This document shows, piece after piece, positions 31,506 through 42,000 of a stretch of DNA of 64,000 nucleotides; position 1 is the stretch's first letter; every line of letters starts with the position of its first letter. The stretch is from positions 1 to 64,000 of the forward strand of contig JADJYJ010000015.1 of the NCBI GenBank assembly GCA_016719785.1. The letters are read 5' to 3'. The notes below the pieces were generated by a model. The model was not told the origin of the DNA, did no database searches, and saw nothing but the letters and a program-made list of their open reading frames with translations. Source of the stretch: Candidatus Amarolinea dominans. GTDB lineage: Bacteria > Chloroflexota > Anaerolineae > SSC4 > Amarolineaceae. A program made the translations under genes and the position numbers.

Positions 31506-32155
31506 GGGTTGCCTGCCTGACGCGCAACGATGCGATAGCCGCAGAAGGTTTCGCCGCGCAGGATGTGATGCTGACGTTCCACGGTGGCGTCGGGCAGCAC
31601 CGTCTGAATGAACTCGATTTCGGAGCCGCAGGCCTGCTGAAAACGCCGGGCCACGTGATGTACCGCGCAGTTGAACTCGCGCAGCACAAAGGTCTGGTCG
31701 TCCACCTGCTGCCAATCGGCCAGGTAGCCATCCTCGTCCAGAATGGCCGCCAGCTCAGCCACGCGCGCGGCCAGGGTTGGCTTATCCTGCAGGCGCAGTT
31801 GAGCTTGCTGGATGCGACGCTGGCCGCGGCGTTGAAAGATGGCATCCACATGCGCGCTGCCATCGAGCAGTTCGATGTAACTCAGCAGCTCATTGGTCAG
31901 TTGCGCGTAAGTGGCGGGGAAGACGTCCTGCGCCTGCTCGCTGAGCCAATAGACGTTGCTGGGCCGGCCCATGCCTCGCTGCACCGTCTCATGATGCACC
32001 AGGCCGTCGTGCTCCAGTAGGGCCAGGTGACGGCGCACCCCCATCGGCGTCATCGTCAGCATTTCCGCCAGTTCGTTTGCTGTCAGCCGTCCCTGCTTCT
32101 TGAGCGTGATGAGGACCGTGTATCGGGTAGATTGTTCATTGTCAATGGCTTGCAT
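31502..32155 (-). CDS. SufR-like iron-sulfur HTH transcriptional regulator
   Basis: The protein of 217 residues from MQAIDNEQSTRYTVL has an N-terminal winged helix (LTANELAEMLTMTPMGVRRH, then LALLEHDGLVHHE and GRPSNVYWLS). Its C-terminal half has cysteines in the SufR pattern: FNCAVHHVA, FQQACGSE and GETFCGYRI, which in SufR bind a 4Fe-4S cluster and sense iron-sulfur or redox status. No suf operon is adjacent. It is coupled to the DUF309 gene and divergent from an ECF transporter. The start at 32155 lies about 9 bp after a good minus 10 box, so the mRNA may be leaderless. Confidence 0.8.
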   Translation of the reverse strand: MQAIDNEQSTRYTVLITLKKQGRLTANELAEMLTMTPMGVRRHLALLEHDGLVHHETVQRGMGRPSNVYWLSEQAQDVFPATYAQLTNELLSYIELLDGSAHVDAIFQRRGQRRIQQAQLRLQDKPTLAARVAELAAILDEDGYLADWQQVDDQTFVLREFNCAVHHVARRFQQACGSEIEFIQTVLPDATVERQHHILRGETFCGYRIVARQAGNP

Positions 32156-32164
32156 GATGACAAG

Positions 32165-32193
32165 ATTATAGCACGCGGTCAGGTCGTTGTAAA
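32165..32193 (-). promoter_or_regulatory. Probable sigma-70-type promoter of the SufR-like gene
   Basis: Read on the minus strand, TTTACA (32193-32188) and TATAAT (32170-32165) are 17 bp apart. The start codon at 32155 is so close that transcription would begin at or just before it, giving a leaderless message. The minus 35 box abuts that of the divergent promoter, so one bound regulator could affect both. Confidence 0.55.
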
Positions 32194-32194
32194 C

Positions 32195-32222
32195 TTCACA
32201 AAACCGTAATCCAGCGTATAAT
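32195..32222 (+). promoter_or_regulatory. Probable promoter of the ECF transporter operon
   Basis: TTCACA (32195-32200) and TATAAT (32217-32222) are 16 bp apart. Transcription would start near 32229 and leave about 100 nt of leader before the ATG at 32331. The leader contains short inverted words (CAGGC/GCCTG around 32233-32251), but I could not match it to a known riboswitch. A GAGGT ribosome site precedes the ATG. Confidence 0.5.
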
Positions 32223-32330
32223 ATGCTGAAAGCAGGCACGAATTGCGCCTGACCCCTTAGGCGGAAGGGTGAAGCCGATTCCCGCTTGCAGCATAACGCC
32301 TATCCCCACACGCTCGCACGAGGTAAAACC

Positions 32331-32861
32331 ATGAAACGACAGTCTCTTGACCCACGCGTAGCCTCCCTGGTTGCCATCATGATTGCCGTGGTCTATGTTC
32401 TGACGCGGCTGGTTCAGATTCCCATCGGCTCCCAGGGTTTCGTTCACCTGGGTGACGCCGCGATCTACTTCGCCGCCTTTGCCTTTGGCCCCTGGGTGGC
32501 CGCGGTGGCCGGCGGCCTGGGGACATCCCTGGTGGATGCGACCACCGGCTACGCCCAGTGGGCCATCTTTTCCCTGCTGGTGCATGGCATCCAGGGTTAT
32601 GTGGCCGGCCTGCTGACGCGGCGCATCCCTGGGCTTTACGGCCAGCTCATCGCCGTCAGCAGCGGCGGTCTGATCCTCATCATCGGCTATTTTTTCGCCG
32701 GCATCCTGCTCACCGGCATCGGTGAAGCGGTCACTGGTGTCCTGCCCAATGTCCTGCAGGCGCTGAGCGGCGGCATCGTCGGCATTCCTCTCTTCGCTGC
32801 GGTGCTGCGTGCCTATCCTCCCCTGGCGCAGTGGGGCGCGTTCGGGCATTGGACCGAGTAA
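32331..32861 (+). CDS. ECF transporter S component (substrate-binding membrane subunit)
   Basis: The 176-residue membrane protein from MKRQSLDPRVASLVAIM (GAGGTAAAACC before the ATG) has about five or six hydrophobic segments. The family marks are TRLVQIPIGSQGFVHLGDAA, AAVAGGLGTSLVDATTGYAQ and LLVHGIQGYVAGLL, like S components of the PF07155/HmpT-type group that bind a vitamin or vitamin precursor. The substrate cannot be named. It is followed by the genes for the shared ATPases and the T subunit, so a complete dedicated ECF importer is encoded here. Confidence 0.85.
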   Translation: MKRQSLDPRVASLVAIMIAVVYVLTRLVQIPIGSQGFVHLGDAAIYFAAFAFGPWVAAVAGGLGTSLVDATTGYAQWAIFSLLVHGIQGYVAGLLTRRIPGLYGQLIAVSSGGLILIIGYFFAGILLTGIGEAVTGVLPNVLQALSGGIVGIPLFAAVLRAYPPLAQWGAFGHWTE

Positions 32862-32935
32862 TTGGCCCTCCGCACCGCTTGTCTGGCGCAGCGCAAGGCG
32901 ATTTTCCTGTCAATCCTGTCAACGCTGGCGCTGCG

Positions 32936-34531
32936 ATGAATCGGGCCGCCGCGGTGCGCATCAGCGGCCTGCGCTACGCCTATCCGGGTCTCAGCACCTG
33001 GGCGCTGGATGCCATTGACCTGGAGATTCAGCCCGGCGAATGGCTGGCCCTGGTGGGCGCCAACGCCAGCGGCAAGACCACCCTCTGTCGGGCGTTGGTC
33101 AGTCTGGTACCGCACCTGACCGGCGGACGCTTTCAGGGGCAGGTGTTGATCGGGGAGCGCGATACCCGGCAGCACCCGCCTTCCGCGCTGGTGGACGTCG
33201 TCGGCTTGACCTTCCAGAATGCCGAGAGCCAGCTCTTCAATCCAAGCGTCGAAGCAGAGATCGTATGGGGGCTGGAGGCGTTGGGCCTGCCGCGTGCCGT
33301 CATCGCTGAGCGGCTGGCCTGGGCCTTGCACACTTTTCACCTGGCCGACGTGGCTGCGCAATCGCCCGAACGCCTCTCCGGCGGGCAGCAGCGACGCCTG
33401 GCCCTGGCCGCCGTCCTGGCGATGCAGCCCTCGCTGCTGGTGCTCGATGCCCCGCTTGGCGGTCTCGATCCGCGGGGTCGCAGCGAAGTGCTGGCGACGC
33501 TGCAGGTTTTGCGGCAACAACGCCATGTCACGGTGGTGCTGGCCGAAGCCGACGATCCGGCCGTCGCCGCGTTTGCCGACCGGGTCGCACACCTGCAGCA
33601 CGGGCGCCTGCTCTCCGTCACTTCGTCAGCCGATGTTCCCAAAGATGCCGCTGCCCGGTCAGGCGAGAGCGCGCAACTCAGCGCCATCGCTGTGCGCTCA
33701 GGCAATGGCGCACAGCCCGGTTCAGCCCAGCCTGCTGACCACAGCCGGCAACGCCTGGCTGCCGGACAGCAGGCGCCGGGAGCGACCGCAGCCATCACCC
33801 TGGAGCAGCTTGGCTTTGCCTATCATCCCGGCCGGCCCGTGCTGCAGGACGTCAGCCTGACCATTGCGGCCGGCGAGTTCGTGGCGTTGGTCGGCGCCAA
33901 TGGTTCCGGCAAGACCACCCTGGCCAAGCACCTGATCGGTCTGCTGCGCCCAACCCAGGGGCGCCTGCTGGTCCAGGGCCAGGAAAGCGCTCGCCAGAGC
34001 GTGGGTGCGCTGGCGCGCCAGGTGGGCTTTTTGTTTCAGAACCCGGAACGCCAGATCTTCAGCGCCACGGTGAGCGACGAGGTCGCCTTTGGCCCGCGCA
34101 ACCTGGGGTTGCCTGCCGCAAGCGTGGCGCAGCGGGTGGCGCAGGCGCTGGCGCGCTTCGATCTGACCGAGCTGGCGGGGCAGCCGCCGGCTGTGCTCAG
34201 CTTCACGCAGCGGCGCCGCGTCACCCTGGCGGCGGTGGCGGCCCTGGAAACGCCCATCCTGGTGTTGGACGAGCCGACGGTCAGCCTGGATGCCGAGGCC
34301 CGTGGCGGGTTGCTGGCCTGGCTGCACGAACGACATGCGCAGGGAATCACGTTGGTACTGGTGACGCACGACCTGGCGCTGGTGGCGGATCATGCGCAGC
34401 GCGTGCTGGTGATGCAGGACGGCCGCCTGGTGGCCGACGGCGCGCCCGGTGAGGTGCTCAGGCAGCGGGCCCTCCTGCTTGAGGCTGGTCTGACGCCGGC
34501 GCCTGTCGGGGAGACGGCCCATGCGCTTTGA
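32936..34531 (+). CDS. ecfA: ECF transporter double ATPase (two EcfA domains in one protein)
   Basis: This ABC ATPase energises the importer. It has two tandem nucleotide-binding domains, 531 residues from MNRAAAVRISGLRYAYPG. Domain 1 has Walker A GANASGKTT, the signature LSGGQQRRLALAA and Walker B LLVLDAPLGG. Domain 2 has Walker A GANGSGKTT, the Q-loop FLFQNPERQIF typical of EcfA, and Walker B ILVLDEPTVS followed by VTHDLALVADH. The second signature reads LSFTQRRRVTLAA, a departure from LSGGQ, and in domain 1 the catalytic Glu after Walker B is Ala (DAP). The two sites are therefore unequal, and only domain 2 keeps a full Walker B Glu. The end overlaps ecfT by 11 bp. Confidence 0.93.
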   Translation: MNRAAAVRISGLRYAYPGLSTWALDAIDLEIQPGEWLALVGANASGKTTLCRALVSLVPHLTGGRFQGQVLIGERDTRQHPPSALVDVVGLTFQNAESQLFNPSVEAEIVWGLEALGLPRAVIAERLAWALHTFHLADVAAQSPERLSGGQQRRLALAAVLAMQPSLLVLDAPLGGLDPRGRSEVLATLQVLRQQRHVTVVLAEADDPAVAAFADRVAHLQHGRLLSVTSSADVPKDAAARSGESAQLSAIAVRSGNGAQPGSAQPADHSRQRLAAGQQAPGATAAITLEQLGFAYHPGRPVLQDVSLTIAAGEFVALVGANGSGKTTLAKHLIGLLRPTQGRLLVQGQESARQSVGALARQVGFLFQNPERQIFSATVSDEVAFGPRNLGLPAASVAQRVAQALARFDLTELAGQPPAVLSFTQRRRVTLAAVAALETPILVLDEPTVSLDAEARGGLLAWLHERHAQGITLVLVTHDLALVADHAQRVLVMQDGRLVADGAPGEVLRQRALLLEAGLTPAPVGETAHAL

Positions 34532-35312
34532 TCTCTTTGTGCCGGGCGCGTCCTGGTTGCACCGGCTTGATCCGCGCAGCAAGTTCCTGCTGGTCGGCGT
34601 GCTGCTGCTGATGGCGCTGTTGCTCAAGCACCTGGCGCTGCTGGCCGGGCTGCTGGTGTTGACTCACCTGCTGCTGGTCGGAGCCGGGGTGCCCTGGTCG
34701 GCGCTGCGCTGGCTGTGGGCGCGCATGGCCCCGCTGACTTTCTTCATTCTGCTGCTGCAGCCCCTGTTTGCCAGCGGGGCCGGTGCGCCACTGCTGCACA
34801 TTGGCCCGCTCGTCGTCACCAGCGGCGGCGTGCTCGATGGGGTCAGCTTCGCACTGCGCGCCAATGTGATGGCCTTTGCCGCCTCGCTGCTGTTGTTCGT
34901 CACCGAGGCGCAGGCGCTGGTGCTCGGACTGGTGCGCCTGGGGCTGCCGTTCGAATACGGGATGACCTTCAGCCTGGCCCTGCGCTACCTGCCCACCACC
35001 TACGGCCTGTGGGTCAACATCATCGAAGCGCAGCAGGCCCGCGGCTGGACGCCTGAACGGCAGAGCCTGCTGGCGCGACTGTCCGCCTACCGGCCGGTGC
35101 TGGTGGCGGTCATCATTGCGGCCCTGCGCCTCAGCCAGGATCTGGGGCTGGCGCTGGCCTGTCGCGGCTTCGGCGCTCCAGGGACGCGCAGTGTCTGGCA
35201 GGATATTCGCTTCACGCGCACCGATACCTGGATCTGCGGGGCCGTCAGCGTGGCCTTTGGGCTGTTCCTGGCCGGCCGTTTGCTCCTGGGCTGGGGCGCG
35301 ACGACGTGGTGA
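34521..35312 (+). CDS. ecfT: ECF transporter T component
   Basis: The integral membrane coupling subunit has 263 residues. It begins MRFDLFVPGASWLHRLDPRS, the conserved N-terminal DPR(S/T)K entry. It then has four to six hydrophobic helices (FLLVGVLLLMALLLKHLALL and others) and the coupling-helix motifs EAQQARGW (an Ala-Arg-Gly motif) and ALACRGFGAPGTR. It overlaps the ATPase gene and completes the operon; S, A and T in one unit indicates a dedicated rather than shared ECF system. Confidence 0.92.
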   Translation: MRFDLFVPGASWLHRLDPRSKFLLVGVLLLMALLLKHLALLAGLLVLTHLLLVGAGVPWSALRWLWARMAPLTFFILLLQPLFASGAGAPLLHIGPLVVTSGGVLDGVSFALRANVMAFAASLLLFVTEAQALVLGLVRLGLPFEYGMTFSLALRYLPTTYGLWVNIIEAQQARGWTPERQSLLARLSAYRPVLVAVIIAALRLSQDLGLALACRGFGAPGTRSVWQDIRFTRTDTWICGAVSVAFGLFLAGRLLLGWGATTW

Positions 35313-35327
35313 GAAAGAGGCGTGCCG

Positions 35328-36017
35328 TCATTCCTTTGGCTTGTGCGGTTTTTGCTGCGTCCAGAAGGCATCGGTCTCGATGCGCCGCTGCGCGCGCAGC
35401 GCGGTGGTCATCTCCCACTGCTCGCGGTGGCGCAGATAGTACCACAGGCTGGGCACGCCCAGGACAATGGTGATTTGCACCAGGTAGACGAGAAGCAAGA
35501 CCGTTTCATGCCCGCTGGTGTAGTCTGGCACGATGGCTGCCACGGCCGGACGCGCCAGGTGAGACACCTCATAACGACCGGCGCTGGGCGCATCGAAGCT
35601 CATGACCGGCCGGCCCGCGGCAAACGGCGTGTCATAGAGTGCCATGCCGCGCCGGATGAAGGTCACCGGCAGCGTGCGCCCACCATCCAGCGCTTTCACC
35701 GCCAGCCAGGGGGCCGCGTCGGTCTCCATGATCTGATCGGTGATGGTCAGCAGATCCACGTCGGCGATGTAGAAGGCATAGCGGCCCGCGGCCGGCAGAT
35801 CAACGACCGTCGGCGAATGGGTGAGATCGAACGAGATCACTTCTGCCCGCTCGACCTGGCGCACAATGCCAAGCTGATCGGGCAGAAAGAGAAAGAGGGA
35901 GCCGACCAGCTTGGCGACGCTGCCCAGGGACCAGCCGATGACGCAAAGCAGAAGGGTCAGAAAGACGCCCACCATGATGGCCCGCACGCTGGGCGGGCGA
36001 TAGGACAATTCGAACAC
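35328..36017 (-). CDS. Membrane protein of unknown function
   Basis: The 229-residue protein has a hydrophobic segment near the N-terminus (AIMVGVFLTLLLCVIGWSLG), a roughly 130-residue probably external domain containing PTVVDLPAAGRYAFYIADVD, and a second helix near the end (VLLLVYLVQITIVLGVPSLW). The C-terminal tail is basic and charged. I do not recognise a family. It converges on ecfT with a 15-bp gap and is 48 bp downstream of the YgjV-like gene. Confidence 0.65.
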   Translation of the reverse strand: MFELSYRPPSVRAIMVGVFLTLLLCVIGWSLGSVAKLVGSLFLFLPDQLGIVRQVERAEVISFDLTHSPTVVDLPAAGRYAFYIADVDLLTITDQIMETDAAPWLAVKALDGGRTLPVTFIRRGMALYDTPFAAGRPVMSFDAPSAGRYEVSHLARPAVAAIVPDYTSGHETVLLLVYLVQITIVLGVPSLWYYLRHREQWEMTTALRAQRRIETDAFWTQQKPHKPKE

Positions 36018-36065
36018 GATGATTTACCCCTCCATGGGCAATCTGGCGCGGCCGGGCGGCCAGGA

Positions 36066-36689
36066 TCAGGCCAACGACCGGTAGTAGTAGTCGCCCTGTG
36101 ACGTAAAGCCAATGCGCTCCAGGTAGCTACGATGGGCCGGCGTGCTGCCGGCTGCACGCAGGCGCGTGATGCCCTGGGCGCGGAAGCGCGGCGCCTGCTG
36201 CGCATACAGGAACAGCGCCGGCTTGAGATCACGATAGCCAGGCGCCACGTAATCCAACAGGACGTTCATCTCGCCTGGCTCACCGGCCTGCGCGATAAAG
36301 AGACCCACCGGCACCATGTCACGCAGCACGAACAGAATGACATCGGCCGGGTCGGGCGTGTAGTCGAAGTGGGGAAAGAACTGCTGAATGCCCTGGGCAT
36401 GAAAGCGCAGGAACGCGGGCAGATACTTGGATTCCGCCGTGACCTCCAGCAGAGCAAAGTAGGCCCGCGCTCGCGCCATCTCGATCAAGTAGTAAAGATC
36501 AATCAGCACGATCAGGGCGTTGAGCACCGCCACCGGGTAGGCGTGAATGAGCGCGCCGTAGATCGTAAAGACCGCGGCGCCGATCAGGTTGACGAGTCGC
36601 AGGCGCAACACGGAGCGCATGGTGAGCGAAATCGCCACCACGATCGAAGCCACATAGCCGATGATTTCATAGAGTGTTTGTGTTTCCAT
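36066..36689 (-). CDS. YgjV-like membrane protein with acyltransferase-like tail
   Basis: The 207-residue protein starts METQTLYEIIGYVASIVVAI. Its first 75 residues have three hydrophobic segments and the motif RLRLVNLIGAAVFTIYGALI, as in YgjV-type proteins. The rest (DMVPVGLFIAQAG, EMNVLLDYVAPGYRDLKPAL, PAHRSYLERIGF) resembles the end of a GNAT acyltransferase core: a beta strand, a YRD turn and a YLERIGF strand. The combination is read by eye. The role is unknown. Confidence 0.65.
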   Translation of the reverse strand: METQTLYEIIGYVASIVVAISLTMRSVLRLRLVNLIGAAVFTIYGALIHAYPVAVLNALIVLIDLYYLIEMARARAYFALLEVTAESKYLPAFLRFHAQGIQQFFPHFDYTPDPADVILFVLRDMVPVGLFIAQAGEPGEMNVLLDYVAPGYRDLKPALFLYAQQAPRFRAQGITRLRAAGSTPAHRSYLERIGFTSQGDYYYRSLA

Positions 36690-36791
36690 CGAATCCCTCC
36701 GAATCCCTCTGTCCGTCTTTCGATGAGTAGGGGCATGGCCATGCGCCTGCCCATGCGGGCGACCGCGAGGAATCGCCCCTACAAATTGAAA

Positions 36792-38513
<1,722 letters not shown>

Positions 38514-39021
38514 GAAATCCTGTCCTGTTTTGCCAGCGTCCTGCCACGAATTGAACGAATTGAACGAATTCATGCACTTGGTTGGGCGGGAGAATCCCCA
38601 CCGCACCTGGTCTCAATTCTAGCACACATCACAGAGGCTGACAACCAGGCTGAAAACCGGCAGCAGTTCCAAATGTAGCGCACATTCAACCACAAGGAGC
38701 ACATGCGGGGGGTTGGTGAACACAAAGAAACGGCAGATCAGACGCAAATCGGCAACTTCTCTGCGTTCTTTGTGATCTCTGCGTTTTCGGAGAAAACGCA
38801 TCTGTGGTCAAAAACCCGGCCACATTTGGAATTCCTGAGCTGGCAGCCGAGAATGGGGTGCGGCACGAAAAAAAATTTCGCCGCCTACCGGCGGTTTTGG
38901 ATTGGTTGGCCGGTCGCCACGTTGGCTGGGCTGGGGGCTAGAAAACATACCAGTGCTGACCTGCCCATCATGTTTTTCAGATTTTCAGAGTTACAGAGGT
39001 CAGAGGGGTCAGCGTTCAGAG
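38514..39021. other. Intergenic stretch between the ThDP enzyme and NACHT-FGE 1
   Basis: This 508-bp stretch has no gene. It holds AACACAAAGAA and TTCTTTGTGAT words about 60 bp apart (38717-38785) that could pair. It also holds two blocks identical to sequence beyond the other DGR target: 38869-38918 equals 44391-44440, and 38969-39030 equals 44491-44552. Confidence 0.7.
38867..38894 (-). terminator. Hairpin with T-run downstream of NACHT-FGE 1
   Basis: On the minus strand the stem CCGCC and GGCGG closes a GGTA loop, followed by CGAAA and eight T. It may be a Rho-independent terminator for the RT/NACHT-FGE 1 operon. It is exactly conserved beyond VR2, so it may also serve as a DGR target-recognition hairpin. 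It lies 137 bp past the end of VR1. Confidence 0.55.
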
Positions 39022-42000
39022 TCATAATGGGGACACCACCACACGAAACCCGCCGTTCCTGTCGAGGTAGTACGGGTCGTCCCCGTCGCGATAAGCACAC
39101 CGAACGCTTGTTCTATTACCATAATACGAATAGCCCCGCAGGACACGCGACTCATTTGGTCCTGCCGCCAGGTTTTCGCGCGAGGCCCTACCCTGTACAT
39201 CGCCCGGGTAAGGATAATTCTCTCCCCACAAGCTGCGCGTCCACTCCCACACGTTGCCGCTCAACTCTTCCACACCGTACGGACTCGCACCCAACGGAAA
39301 ACAGCCTACCGCGCTGGTCGCGCCAATCCCCGCGTTGCTGTAATTGGCCTTCTCCGGCGTGATCTCTTCGCCCCATGGGTAGGTGCGCCGGGGTTCCGGG
39401 TTCGCCTGCCGCATTATCCCGGGCGCCGCGGCCAGGTCCGCACCCAACGGTCGTATCACCGCTGACACGGGTATCTCTTCGCCGCCCCGCGCCGCCTTCT
39501 CCCACTCCGCCTCGCTCGGCAGCCGTGCTTCCCACCCCGCCGGCAGCCATTGGCGCGCGTGTCCACTCAGCCAGCGCACAAAGGCCAACGCTTCGTACCA
39601 ACTCACCCCCACGACCGGATGGTTGGGCAGCGTGAACGGCTCGCCGTAATCGTTCGGCCCGCGCCGCCACGTATCGTCCCAGCGCCCCTTGAATTCGCCC
39701 TGACGCCAAAAGTCGGCCGCCGCCGCTTCCGGCCAGTAACTGGCCTCTTTGTACCCGCCTGCGGCCACGAACGCGGCGTACTGCGCGTTGGTCACGGGGT
39801 AGCGTCCCATCCAGTAGCCGTAAGCCAGATCAACCGCATGCTGCGGCTTCTCGTCGCTGTCGGCCGCTTTGTCGCCGGCCGCACTGCCCATCACAAACCG
39901 CCCCGCGGGCACAAAGCAAAACGCCATGCCCTCGATCGTCATCGCCTCGCCGCGCGGATCGCCCAGCCGGGCCAGGGCCACACCGGCATCGGCGCGTTCG
40001 GGCGGCGTCAGGCCGGCGGCGAGCAGAGCCGCCAACCGTGGGATCAGCCGCGCCAGGTAGACCGGCCCACCGTCCGGGCCGTTGGCGTCGCGCTCAATCG
40101 TCTCGCGCCCGGCGAGCGCAGCCGTGAGGCCAGCCCAGAGGGTCGCGCGGCGGGCCTGCGTGGTCGCGATCTCGTGCGCAGGGCAGAGGTGATAGGCGAG
40201 ATCGAGCAGGCCGTGCAGATTGCGACGGTTGTAGAGGAGCTCTTCGGCGCCCAGGCGTGCGGCCAGGCCGAAGTAGTCCCCTTCAGCGGCATGGGCATAG
40301 TAGGTGCGGTCAGGCTGGCGCTGGCCGACCAGGTAACAACCAGCCAGGTACTCCTGGAAGGTGCGGTGGGGAAAACTGTAGGTCGCCGGGTGTCCCAGCT
40401 CGCCGCCGCGACCGAGCAGTAGGCCGGCCCGCTGATCCACATAGTCGAGAAACTCGGCCGCCAGGCTCGTGTCACCCAGGTACTCGGCCTGGTCGAGCAG
40501 GACGAGCGTCGCGCCGCGTTCCAGGTCAACCGCGGCGCCGCGCTTGGCCCGGTGCGCTTCGTAGGCCAGCCGTTCCATGACCAGCCGTAGCTTGAGGTCA
40601 TCGCGCAGGAAGGCCGACAGGGCCGCGGAGGGCGTCAGCCCGGTTTCGCCGGCTTTGCGCTGCTGCCAGCGGCGCAGCAGTACGTCCACGGCCAGGCTGT
40701 ACAAACGCACCCGTTCTTTGGGCAGGCCGATCTCGCGCTGGTGGATGATGGCCATGGTCGTGAGCATCATGGGGTTCTCCGCCAGCTCGCGCAGGTCGGC
40801 TGATAGGGCGGCCTCGGCCAGGTTGGCCGCCTTGCGCCGGGCCTGCTCGGCATCGACGCGGCCCATCTCCCGCTGCGCGTTATACCAGGCCGTGGCAAAG
40901 GCGCGCACCTTCTCGTCGTCGAAGGGCGCCAGGGTAAACGAGGGCACGTTGGGCAGAACGGCCGCGCCGGTGTAGGAGCGAATGCGGCAGGTGACGATGA
41001 GGCGCGCCGGATGATAGCATTGAATGACCGCGCCTACCGCCTGGCGCACCTGGGTCTGCTGGGCAAAGGGGACTTCATCGAGGCCGTCGAGGATCAGCAG
41101 GCACGTGCCATCTTGAATGGCGGCGCGCAAGTCAGCGGCGAAACCGGCGCAGTCGAGCCGGGCCAGGTCGGCCACGGCCTGCGCGCGCACGGCCGCGGCC
41201 AGCGTTTCGTCTCGACGTTCGCCAGACAGCTTCGCCACTTCGATTCCCGCCAGGCGGGCGGCCAGGTCACGCAGCACGACGATGACGGGCAAGAGGTTAC
41301 CGGGAATGTCTGGGGGTGGCGGCTCGCCGCGATTGGCCGCGGCCAGCCAGGCGGCCAGCTTGCGCACGAAGGTGCTCTTGCCGGCGCCGGGATCGCCCAG
41401 CAAGACCAGGCGGCTGGCCTGACCGGCCGCCTCCAGCGCGCTGAGGGGGCGGGTGTCATCCTCGCGGCCCAGGCGAGATGCGCCAGCCCCGGCGCGTTTT
41501 TGCTTCTCGTCAGCGGTCAACGGCACGCGCGCGGTGGTATCCAGCGCAATGTAGACGTGGTCGAGGGTGAGGTCGGCCTCGGCGCCCTCGTCGCCGCCCA
41601 AGGCTGCCAGGGGCAAAGCCGCGCACTGACGCCGCAGACGTTCCAGGTAACGCGCGCGCAGATCGGGCTTGGCCGGGCCGCGTTGGCCCTGCGCATCAGC
41701 GCCGGCCGCTGGATTCGTCAAGTTCACCTGCTGGATAAAGACCTGCACGATCCGCCCAACATCGCCGCCGACGGCAACGCCCAGCGCGCCGGCGGCGACG
41801 GGATGGTCGCCCTGGGCCGCGGCGCCGGGGCCGGTCACTGTGGCGTTGAGGCGCTGCACCAGGCTGGCCGCGGCGAGGCCACGCGACTCGAGCGCCTGCT
41901 GCATATCGGTCCGATAGCGGAACTCCTGGACCCGTTCCAGGATCGGACCCCACAGCTTGTCCTGGAGGAGATTGGTCTGGAAGGCGGTGAAGAAGCGCCG

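Noticed and set aside
32222..32295. Possible riboswitch: TATGCTG and CAGCATA could close a stem with inner hairpins before the ECF gene
   Set aside because: The best promoter would start transcription after the first strand of that stem, and I could not match the core to any known riboswitch class.
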